Shown here one piece after another: positions 1 to 4,984 of a stretch of DNA of 5,829 nt (position 1 is its first letter; each line of letters starts with the position of its first letter). The DNA comes from Methanosarcina sp. GTDB lineage: Archaea > Halobacteriota > Methanosarcinia > Methanosarcinales > Methanosarcinaceae. The stretch lies in NCBI GenBank assembly GCA_013331265.1, contig DUGS01000157.1:1-5829 (forward strand), given 5' to 3'. The notes below the pieces were generated by a model. That model had not been told where the DNA came from. It was given only the letters and a program-made list of their open reading frames with translations, and made no database searches. Both the position numbers and the translations under genes were made by a program.

Positions 1-18
1 AAGAGCACTTATTTTTAT

Positions 19-135
19 CTAACTTTCAAAGTCAGGTTCGATACTACATTCCCCGAAGACTACGCCAAGAACGAGGGCACGACCTATCTCAAGGGTACTG
101 GGTTCAGGGTCTATGCTTGCGGGGGAAGAGGATAG
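19..135 (-). pseudogene. Fragment of a polymorphic-toxin pre-toxin domain (cassette E)
   Basis: A minus-strand frame is open from the TGA at 138-136 to the TAG at 21-19. It encodes LEIGRALVLGVVFGEC, which matches LEIGRSIVLGAVFGEC at the window's right edge (cassette A) and LEISREVALGAVLGEW in cassette C. These residues mark the beginning of the pre-toxin domain. After FGEC the likeness is lost and the frame stops after about ten more codons. There is no start codon with a ribosome site, and both the upstream surface-protein part and the downstream toxin are missing. I read it as a leftover of a former toxin gene at this end of the array. It is not expected to make a product. Confidence 0.7.
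42..97 (-). repeat. DNA repeat of the pre-toxin start, copy in fragment E
   Basis: Aligned by eye without gaps against 5764-5819, 49 of 56 bases are identical, and both copies have the same orientation. The nucleotide match stops close to both ends of this stretch. Copies this similar flanking an array of different toxins could serve as crossover sites for deletion or exchange of the material between them. Confidence 0.75.
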
Positions 136-166
136 TCATCTTCGGAATCACTAGAGTATAGATATG

Positions 167-214
167 TAAATAAAAAAAGAGGTTACAGACCCAACTTCGA
201 TTGAAATTGAGTCT
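167..214 (-). terminator. Hairpin plus U-run, intercassette repeat copy 1
   Basis: Read on the minus strand, 214-187 forms an 11-bp stem (two G.T wobbles) with the 6-base loop CAATCG. About eight bases later comes a run of seven T (178-172). It lies about 95 bases after the stop of the immunity gene that ends at 309, a sensible place to end the transcript of the array. The hairpin sits in a larger repeat (about 165-237) that recurs at about 2914-2982. The gap between stem and T-run is longer than in a textbook bacterial terminator. Archaea terminate mainly on U-runs, so the U-run may be the active part. Confidence 0.5.
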
Positions 215-308
215 ATTTTTTCAAATCTGGAATATAATAGAATCTTTGTGAGTAAACCAGAAACTGGAATAAATGAGAATCTGATTCAGTCAACAATTAT
301 CCATAGAT

Positions 309-872
309 TTAGTTTTGAGTGTTTCTACTTAAATACAATTCGTATGCTTCACGTGCATCATCAAGAGCTTGTTTAAAATTAATTACATCCGATTTATCTT
401 CTATCTTTGGACCCAACGACTCTATGAACAATTCAGATACTCTGATTATTTCCAAAACTAATTCTTCTGTTTTGATGGGAGTGCCGTTTTCATGGTTGGG
501 ATAGCGCTTATTTATCTCTTCAATTCTAATTGACTTCCCTGTACCCACATCAAATACCGATCCCATGCCCCCAATAAAGTACTTGAAATAGGTGAAATCA
601 TCCTTTGGGGCAAACAAAAATATTTCTTGACTATCGATAAGTTCAACTTCACACCTCTCACCAAAAAATAACTTTGGAACCGAATGCAACCATCCTTTTA
701 GGTTGAAAAATACAAAATCCCCCCTAAACCCATCATCATTCGGATCATCAATTATTTTTGTTAAAGTAAGGTCATTTTGAGTAATAGATAATCCACCTTC
801 TATATCCCACCCACTTTCAAAAGGAGCAGAATTTAAATTATCTATGCAATATTTGATTTTAATGCTCGACAT
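309..872 (-). CDS. Putative immunity protein of cassette D, unknown family
   Basis: This encodes 187 aa that I do not recognise. The first two thirds look beta-rich with many aromatic residues (DFVFFNLKGW, FTYFKYFIGG). The last third looks helical and charged, from about residue 125 to the end. There is no signal peptide or membrane segment, so it should be cytoplasmic, where an immunity protein acts. The ATG at 872 is preferred because GGGTGA (885-880) sits 7 bases upstream of it. A TTG at 875 would be only 4 bases away. The ATG overlaps by one base the TGA of a short toxin-like 3' end, so position is the main reason for the immunity call. The matching toxin is almost wholly gone, which makes this an orphan immunity gene. 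The gene looks intact. It may be read through from the gene ending at 965, 92 bases upstream. Confidence 0.65.
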   Translation of the reverse strand: MSSIKIKYCIDNLNSAPFESGWDIEGGLSITQNDLTLTKIIDDPNDDGFRGDFVFFNLKGWLHSVPKLFFGERCEVELIDSQEIFLFAPKDDFTYFKYFIGGMGSVFDVGTGKSIRIEEINKRYPNHENGTPIKTEELVLEIIRVSELFIESLGPKIEDKSDVINFKQALDDAREAYELYLSRNTQN

Positions 873-955
873 CAATCTGTCACCCTGATCACATTTGTAC
901 CGGATGCTTGCAACAATAAATTTATCATTCTTACTTTATAGGGGGCCAAGATTAT
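872..955 (-). pseudogene. 3' scrap of a lost toxin gene (cassette D)
   Basis: After an in-frame TAG (958-956) the minus strand has 27 open codons ending in QASGTNVIRVTD. The TGA stop (874-872) shares its A with the ATG of the next gene (TGATG). The other toxin/immunity pairs here are similarly tight, so this tail is best read as the last codons of a displaced toxin. It is too short to name a toxin family. It begins 10 bases after the stop of the immunity gene that ends at 965, so the recombination join lies at about 955-965. The alternative is chance coding in a 92-base spacer. The TGATG overlap argues against that but does not exclude it. Confidence 0.5.
880..885 (-). promoter_or_regulatory. 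Ribosome binding site GGGTGA
   Basis: GGGTGA on the minus strand lies 7 bases before ATG 872 and 4 bases before TTG 875. The spacing favours the ATG. The site sits inside the last codons of the toxin scrap, as the AGGTGA before the ATG at 1456 sits inside its toxin gene. Confidence 0.6.
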
Positions 956-964
956 CTATGGTTG

Positions 965-1456
965 TCAGTCACTTTTTGCACAACAAAAAGTTTGAGAATA
1001 CCAATTTTTGAACTCATTAACTTTGTTCTGGAAATCTTTTGTTCGTTCAGCATTTACAAAATCTGGTCTTAACTCAAGAACATAGTCTAGATATTCATCT
1101 ACACTTCTGAAAACTCCATCTGCAAAATCTTTGAAGGAAACTGTGATCTCATTTCCTAATCGCTCATCTTCCTCTAGCAAATAGATGATTATGTTATCAT
1201 CTTTTGGCTCGAAAACCAATTTGAATAAAGCCTCAAATTCAAACGTCGATATTTTCCCTGAATAAATCTCAGCCAGTGATGACAAGCAGTGGAGATAAAA
1301 ATATGAAATGAATACAGCTAAATTATCCAGAAAATCTAGTTTTTTCTTATTTGAAATGATTTCTAGTGAACCATAGACAACCCAAATATCTTCATATCTG
1401 ATCATATCCTCAGTTAATTCCTTATCTTTAACAATAGAAATCTCGAACTTTGGCAT
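965..1456 (-). CDS. Putative immunity protein of the EndoU-like toxin (cassette C), unknown family
   Basis: This encodes 163 aa that I cannot assign to a family. It is acidic, with mixed strand and helix and a hydrophobic stretch (LAVFISYFYLHCLSSLAEIY, about residues 46-65). That stretch contains polar residues and is more likely a buried helix than a membrane anchor. There is no signal peptide. The C-terminus has a Cys pair (CC) near the end. The ATG lies one base after the toxin's TAA (TAAaATG), and its ribosome site AGGTGA lies within the toxin's last codons. Translation is therefore probably coupled to the toxin, the normal arrangement for a cognate immunity gene. The function is inferred from position and size. 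The expected role is to bind and block the neighbouring C-terminal nuclease in the cytoplasm. Confidence 0.7.
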   Translation of the reverse strand: MPKFEISIVKDKELTEDMIRYEDIWVVYGSLEIISNKKKLDFLDNLAVFISYFYLHCLSSLAEIYSGKISTFEFEALFKLVFEPKDDNIIIYLLEEDERLGNEITVSFKDFADGVFRSVDEYLDYVLELRPDFVNAERTKDFQNKVNEFKNWYSQTFCCAKSD

Positions 1457-1457
1457 T

Positions 1458-2822
1458 TTAAATCACCTTTTTCCACTCGACTCCGTTCCATTTCCATACA
1501 TCGTCGCCTCTTATTGGAAAAGCAGATTCTATTCTACCTGTTTCTTTATTTACCCATACAATCATTTCTGAAATTCCATAATTTCCAGGGTTATAAATAT
1601 ACTCATCAATAATGTCAAATTTCGTTGATTTCAGATTATTCGCTTCAATTGCGTCAAAAATAGTTTCTACTACATCAGATTCTTCCATTCTGTGAGGCAG
1701 TGTGAATTCTGTTCTCTTTGTGTCAGAAGAGATTTTATTTCCGGTTGGGAAAAATGAAGTGGGCTTATTTGGTCTATAAGTTCCAGTTACATGCCTTCCA
1801 ATTATGTGATTCCATCTTTCATTTGTAATGTAAACAACGTCATCGCTAACTTTTCTTACAAATTTTATCTCGCCTAAATCTACACTCTTCTTAACCAGTT
1901 GCGTTATGTCGTCATCATTCAATCCCTTTGCTTTCAAGCCATCGACAATTGCATCACCATATGTTTTTCTTACAACGTCTATTGATTCATCGACATGCTT
2001 TACAACAAAACCCGCGACAGCAAAGATCATATGAGGGTGTTTTGTCACAAACTTGCCAATCGTTGCAGCCACTTTTGCTGAATCACCATATCCAGGTATC
2101 AGAGACAGTGCATTCAATAATGTACCAAGACCGTCCCCATGGGCTATAGAAGAAGCTATATCCCTTACATCTCCAACGGCAATAAAACCACTAAGCATCC
2201 AGCCTGCCATGTAGTATAAACTATCATGGTCGTCAGCACCCCATTCTCCAAGAACCGCACCCAGAGCAACCTCACGACTGATTTCAAGGCAACTGTAGCG
2301 TATCTCATAGACAAGCGGGTCATGGTCGGCATCATGATGCTCAACATAGTCGTTATAATTATCACCGTCTGTATCCACCAGTAATGGATCAGTCCCAATG
2401 CCAAATTCATCCCCATCAAACAGTCCATCACCATCAGTGTCTGAAATCAAAGGCTCAATACCATATTCGTTTTCAGTAAGGTCGTCAACCTCGTCGTCGT
2501 CACTATCTGCTTTTGTTGGATCACTGAATAGTTGGAAGTATTGTTTGCCGTTATACTCGACGAGTTTGCCGGCTTCCTCCCCGTCAAGCAGACCGTCCCC
2601 ATCGGTATCAGGATTCTCAGGATCAGTGGTATACCAGTTACCAAAACCGTCCCTGAAGCCGGTGGTTTCCGTGATGTCGGGAATGCCATCCTCATCTGTA
2701 TCTGTTGGCTCGATTTCTTCAGAGATCGTCCGGAAGACATCAGGAAGGTCTTCGGCGGTTGAGACAGAGAAATAATGGCCGCCTGTAGCCGTTGCAATAC
2801 CTGTGAGCAGAGCGGTGTCCAC
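1458..2822 (-). CDS. Truncated VWA / thrombospondin-3 repeat / pre-toxin / EndoU-like toxin protein (cassette C)
   Basis: Counting from GTG 2822 (454 aa): residues 1-37 are the end of a VWA domain (LLTGIATATGGHYF, then DLPDVFRTISEEI). Residues 41-158 hold five Asp-rich, calcium-type repeats. Residues about 179-290 are the hydrophobic pre-toxin domain. Residues about 328-438 are the toxin tip. The tip has H339, H344 (HIIGRH), SFFP at 356-359 and a final strand with AFP (434-436). That arrangement resembles bacterial EndoU-type RNases of the barnase-EndoU-colicin E5/D-RelE (BECR) fold. The frame stays open to 2900, but a TAG at 2903-2901 cuts off the rest of the VWA domain and any signal peptide. 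GTG 2822 is simply the first possible start and has no convincing ribosome site. The protein as encoded could not be exported, so this is probably a displaced, silent toxin end. The EndoU assignment rests on motif memory only. Confidence 0.75.
   Translation of the reverse strand: MDTALLTGIATATGGHYFSVSTAEDLPDVFRTISEEIEPTDTDEDGIPDITETTGFRDGFGNWYTTDPENPDTDGDGLLDGEEAGKLVEYNGKQYFQLFSDPTKADSDDDEVDDLTENEYGIEPLISDTDGDGLFDGDEFGIGTDPLLVDTDGDNYNDYVEHHDADHDPLVYEIRYSCLEISREVALGAVLGEWGADDHDSLYYMAGWMLSGFIAVGDVRDIASSIAHGDGLGTLLNALSLIPGYGDSAKVAATIGKFVTKHPHMIFAVAGFVVKHVDESIDVVRKTYGDAIVDGLKAKGLNDDDITQLVKKSVDLGEIKFVRKVSDDVVYITNERWNHIIGRHVTGTYRPNKPTSFFPTGNKISSDTKRTEFTLPHRMEESDVVETIFDAIEANNLKSTKFDIIDEYIYNPGNYGISEMIVWVNKETGRIESAFPIRGDDVWKWNGVEWKKVI
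1463..1468 (-). promoter_or_regulatory. Ribosome binding site AGGTGA inside the toxin gene
   Basis: AGGTGA is read from the last codons of the EndoU-like toxin (within AAG GTG ATT TAA), 6 bases before the immunity ATG at 1456. It supports that start and suggests translational coupling. Confidence 0.75.
2349..2702 (-). repeat. Five thrombospondin type 3-like Asp repeats
   Basis: Within the cassette C protein the motifs are DTDEDGIPD (residue 41), DTDGDGLLD (72), DSDDDEVDD (106), DTDGDGLFD (128) and DTDGDNYND (150). They are spaced 22-34 residues apart. Such motifs bind calcium and form an extended stalk in surface proteins, here between the VWA domain and the pre-toxin. The third copy is degenerate, lacking the central DGDG pattern. 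Confidence 0.85.
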
Positions 2823-2900
2823 ATCGCTACCAAGGCCGACGGTGTAGACGGTGATGTTGTTGTTTATTGCCTGCTGGGTGTAGGTATTGCTGTAGGTGCC
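2823..2900 (-). pseudogene. Residual VWA-domain codons upstream of the cassette C start
   Basis: The cassette C frame continues upstream without a start codon as AINNNITVYTVGLGSDV, the usual penultimate strand of a VWA domain, and reaches GTYSNTY. A TAG at 2903-2901 then ends the frame. Beyond 2900 the sequence is the intercassette hairpin repeat and no longer codes for VWA. The break at 2900/2901 is thus the 5' recombination or deletion point of this cassette. The metal-binding MIDAS residues and the signal peptide expected upstream are absent. Confidence 0.75.
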
Positions 2901-2919
2901 CTACTTATCTGGTGTGAAT

Positions 2920-2961
2920 AAAAAAGATATTACAGACTCAACTTCGATTGAAATCGAATCT
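2920..2961 (-). terminator. Hairpin plus U-run, intercassette repeat copy 2
   Basis: The minus strand 2961-2934 can form the same 11-bp stem and identical CAATCG loop as 214-187. A run of six T follows at 2925-2920. Where the two copies differ in the stem, pairing is kept (for example C-G versus T.G and T.G versus T-A), so the fold seems to be under selection. It lies about 220 bases beyond the stop of the immunity gene at 3182 and directly upstream of the truncated VWA end. It may end transcription of cassette B before it reaches cassette C. An alternative reading is a small repeated element whose job is not termination. Confidence 0.45.
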
Positions 2962-2997
2962 GTTATTCAAATTTGTATATAGGTTTTAGCCGTGAAG

Positions 2998-3124
2998 TTA
3001 GGACTCGTTACGAAATAACCTAGGTAACGCATAATTATTTTGGAAGTTAATCGAGCTGCTTGCTTGTGAAAATGGTTGAGTACAGTCTAAAAAGTTACCT
3101 ATGTTATTTCGCGGTGGGTCCTTA
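2998..3124. repeat. Imperfect 31-bp inverted repeat around a 65-base centre (MITE-like or long hairpin)
   Basis: The left arm 2998-3028 and the reverse complement of 3094-3124 agree at 24 of 31 bases. The inner 18 bases (CGAAATAAC, then TAGGTAAC) differ at only one. Four of the seven differences would be G.T wobbles in RNA, so a single transcript could fold into one long hairpin. A second, perfect 6-bp hairpin overlaps the right end (3118-3133, GTCCTT/AAGGAC). No protein was recognised inside and no clear target duplication is visible. It fits a small non-autonomous mobile element, the remains of an insertion sequence, or a structured RNA. It occupies most of the gene-free stretch 2904-3181. 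Confidence 0.5.
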
Positions 3125-3181
3125 GTCAAGGACTACCTGAAATTTAAGGACTTTGCAAAAATCTCTTTTTATAGATCAAAT

Positions 3182-3649
3182 CTATACATTTTCCTCTTTG
3201 ACTTTACGAGTATCCAAGCGTCCTTCTGCCGTTATATAGTCACCAATCTTGAGCTCTGAATCTGTGGGAATTTCCACTGCAACGAAAATCCCACAGTCAA
3301 CGATTCCATATTTGTAATTGACACCAAGTGGCAAAAAATCGATAATTTTTCCTGACAAAAAACAATGGTTTGGAGTACCTTTAAGTTCCTCTGTTCTTAT
3401 TTCTTTAATTTCATTTCTTGCTTTTACCAGTTTTTTAGACCATGTCATTAACGAAAAAAATACCTCACATTTTTCTTCGACTGAGAAATAACCTTTTTCT
3501 CTAGAATCGCTTACAAAACACTTGAGTTCTTTTCCCTTCACTCTAACTATGATACTTAAAGTCGTTTCTTGGATATCAAGAGGGGTCACATTTACGATTT
3601 CTGCTTTTTCTAAATAATTCTGCTTTATGTTTACCACCCCAAGTTTCAC
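3182..3649 (-). CDS. Putative immunity protein of cassette B, unknown family
   Basis: This encodes 155 aa of unrecognised family. It is strongly beta-rich, with alternating strands at about residues 15-50 and 95-145, the latter including KYGIVDCGIFVAVEIP and KIGDYITAEGRLD. The second half has the look of an OB-like barrel, but that is only an impression. There is no signal peptide, so it is presumably cytoplasmic. The start is GTG 3649, whose GTGA overlaps the toxin's TGA (3648-3646) by 4 nt. There is no good ribosome site before it, so translation probably depends on coupling to the toxin frame. Since that toxin lacks a visible start, expression of this gene is uncertain. A later GTG at 3637 cannot be excluded. 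The immunity role is inferred from position alone. Confidence 0.6.
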   Translation of the reverse strand: MKLGVVNIKQNYLEKAEIVNVTPLDIQETTLSIIVRVKGKELKCFVSDSREKGYFSVEEKCEVFFSLMTWSKKLVKARNEIKEIRTEELKGTPNHCFLSGKIIDFLPLGVNYKYGIVDCGIFVAVEIPTDSELKIGDYITAEGRLDTRKVKEENV

Positions 3650-4113
3650 AGAATCTTTTCTGGATACGCAGTAACAGTGTTTCCGCGGCCGATTCCCATA
3701 TATCTGTCGCTTACCACAACATGTAGTTTTTGCAACACCCCGTTCTCGTCAAGAAATTCCTTTGTGTATTTATATTGGTCTCCTGGAATTGCCTTAGTGA
3801 TCTCACCAGACCTTATAGTCTCAAGTATCATTTCCTGAACTTGTTGTTCGGTCTTAGGCCCAAACACATTCATAAGATCAGTCCAATGTTCATTTTTAAT
3901 ATGAGTCCAACCCCATGAACTTGTCCCTTCCTCCAACCACCTTACATTGTTCCCATCTTTAGCAATGCCTATGGTTTTCGCCAGATTACCTTTCTTTTCA
4001 GCAACTACTATCAAATCAGCTATAATTGCCTCACCGTATTTACCTACCAGTCTCGTAGCTGCATTGTCAAACAAAACATCAAGAATGACCTTTTTCGCCT
4101 GATTAAGTGGCAC
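3646..4113 (-). CDS. Start-less toxin tip with BECR-like nuclease motifs (cassette B)
   Basis: The first possible start is GTG 4113, giving 155 aa. No ribosome site precedes it and the homology runs on upstream to 4266, so this is a C-terminal piece rather than a full gene. Residues 1-45 continue the pre-toxin helices. Residues about 57-155 are the toxin tip, with WGWTHIKNEHW (67-77, H71 and H76), a helix at about 88-102, and two terminal strands LHVVVSDRYMGI and NTVTAYP. A front H...H pair and a closing T-x-YP strand recall EndoU/CdiA-type RNases of the BECR fold. The family call is tentative. It shares no tip sequence with cassettes A or C. It overlaps its putative immunity gene by 4 nt. 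It could be expressed as a toxin only if recombined behind an intact surface-protein gene. Confidence 0.65.
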   Translation of the reverse strand: MPLNQAKKVILDVLFDNAATRLVGKYGEAIIADLIVVAEKKGNLAKTIGIAKDGNNVRWLEEGTSSWGWTHIKNEHWTDLMNVFGPKTEQQVQEMILETIRSGEITKAIPGDQYKYTKEFLDENGVLQKLHVVVSDRYMGIGRGNTVTAYPEKIL

Positions 4114-4266
4114 ATACTTAAGAAGCGGGACAACTACTTTCTGGATATCATTAAGCTTCGAAGGATACTTTACAATGAATAGACTGACAACTGCCCCTGT
4201 TGCACTAAGAACTGCATAATTTGCACTCCCGTGACTAAAGCCTGGGCTGTTCCCATGTAAGATATT
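4114..4266 (-). pseudogene. Pre-toxin remnant joined in frame to toxin B
   Basis: There are 51 open codons upstream of GTG 4113, ending at a TAA (4269-4267). They contain TGAVVSLFIVKYPSKL, matching TGVAVSLFFSKYPTKI of cassette A, and a PGF resembling the PGY of cassette C. There is no in-frame ATG, GTG or TTG. The first half of the pre-toxin domain is missing, so the cassette was cut in the middle of that domain. Confidence 0.7.
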
Positions 4267-4269
4267 TTA

Positions 4270-4309
4270 AGAGAGTTATTTTAAAAATAAGTGTTGAAAG
4301 AAGCTCTCT
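4270..4309 (-). terminator. Possible terminator after the cassette A immunity gene
   Basis: AGAGAG (minus 4309-4304) can pair with CTCTCT (4275-4270), enclosing an AT-only palindrome (4276-4290) and a T-run. It begins 14 bases after the immunity stop, between cassettes A and B. The stem is weak and the region is AT-rich, so this is only a candidate. Confidence 0.3.
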
Positions 4310-4323
4310 GCAACTTAAATTCA

Positions 4324-4974
4324 TCAATTTATATGCAACCACCAGTATTTGATGGGAGCAAATGGTTCATAAGAAGGATATTCTTCGATACCCATACTTT
4401 TTAAAATAGCATCAAGGTCCTTTTTGAAAATAGAATCCATTTCTTGAACTTTACTCTTCAATTCTTTAATGTCGAATTTTCCTTCCAAGTACTCAAATAA
4501 GACTTCAATATATGTTCTAACGTTTATTAGTATGTCAAATTCATATCCATCAGCAAAAAATAAACCTACATTCCTACTAAGAAAATATTCCTTATATAAT
4601 GGATCGACGTCTTCCTTTGTCCTAAAAATACCTTTATACTTTTGAAAAGCCGAGAAATATTCTTCATACCTACTGATTAAGTCCTTTAAATTATTATAAA
4701 GAGGATTTAAAAAATCCTCTTCATGGCTTTTCTCATAAGCCTTAAACTCTTCATCTATTTTTGATATTCCTCTCTCAAATTGACTTGTGTTACACCCTAT
4801 TTTCCCAAGAGAATCTAATATCCAGGATATTCCTTTTCTATTGTACAAAGGAAAAAATGGAGTTTTAACTCCATAAGGGCCCACTTTTTTCGGATCTGTT
4901 TTCATTTCATGTATAGAATCTCGATAATACTCTAGATATCGCCTAAACGCATCTAAGAGGTATTCTTCGTTCAT
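4324..4974 (-). CDS. Putative immunity protein of cassette A, unknown family
   Basis: This encodes 216 aa, apparently all-helical, rich in Tyr, Phe, Lys and Glu. There are repeated Tyr-rich helices (YLEYYRDS; YEEYFSAFQKYKG; YKEYF) and a Pro-rich loop (GPYGVKTPFFPLYN, about residues 33-46). No signal peptide or membrane helix is seen, so it should stay in the cytoplasm. It is more than twice as long as the classical colicin D immunity protein and shows no likeness to it that I can see. The ATG at 4974 has a well-placed AGGTGA (4984-4979) starting right after the toxin's TGA (4987-4985). Toxin and partner are therefore almost certainly co-transcribed. This pair is the best candidate in the window for an active toxin/immunity unit. 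The immunity role is inferred from position. Confidence 0.7.
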   Translation of the reverse strand: MNEEYLLDAFRRYLEYYRDSIHEMKTDPKKVGPYGVKTPFFPLYNRKGISWILDSLGKIGCNTSQFERGISKIDEEFKAYEKSHEEDFLNPLYNNLKDLISRYEEYFSAFQKYKGIFRTKEDVDPLYKEYFLSRNVGLFFADGYEFDILINVRTYIEVLFEYLEGKFDIKELKSKVQEMDSIFKKDLDAILKSMGIEEYPSYEPFAPIKYWWLHIN

Positions 4975-4978
4975 TTAT

Positions 4979-4984
4979 TCACCT
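4979..4984 (-). promoter_or_regulatory. Ribosome binding site AGGTGA in the A toxin/immunity junction
   Basis: AGGTGA immediately follows the toxin stop codon and lies 4 bases before ATG 4974. It fixes the start of the immunity gene and allows coupled translation. Confidence 0.75.

Noticed and set aside
319..504. Plus-strand 61-codon frame
   Set aside because: It is antisense to the 187-aa gene, has no ribosome site and shows no domain likeness.
900..945. TATA-like sequences (CCTATAAAG, ATAAATTTAT) upstream of the 187-aa gene
   Set aside because: The region is AT-rich and doubles as the toxin scrap, and no B-recognition element could be defined. Co-transcription from upstream is equally likely.
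1928..2775. Plus-strand and alternate-frame open stretches opposite the long repeat protein (for example 1928-2149, 2398-2775, 2165-2434)
   Set aside because: They lie over a strongly supported minus-strand gene with Asp repeats and toxin motifs. Their composition (Ser/Pro-rich or Met/Thr-rich) is what the antisense or shifted reading of Asp-rich codons gives.
3118..3152. Repeated AAGGACT motifs as a possible CRISPR-like array
   Set aside because: The units are only 7 bases, irregularly spaced and partly inverted, with no spacer/repeat periodicity.
3730..3918. Plus-strand 62-codon frame
   Set aside because: It is antisense to the cassette B toxin tip, whose frame continues by homology into the pre-toxin remnant.
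4175..4256. Short minus-strand frame starting ATGGGAACAGCC within the pre-toxin remnant
   Set aside because: It is in a different frame from the conserved TGAVVSLFIVKYPSKL peptide, ends after about 27 codons, and has no ribosome site.
4276..4293. CACTTATTTTTA shared in opposite orientation with positions 6-17
   Set aside because: It is a 12-base AT-rich match that can easily arise by chance. The flanking likeness is weak.
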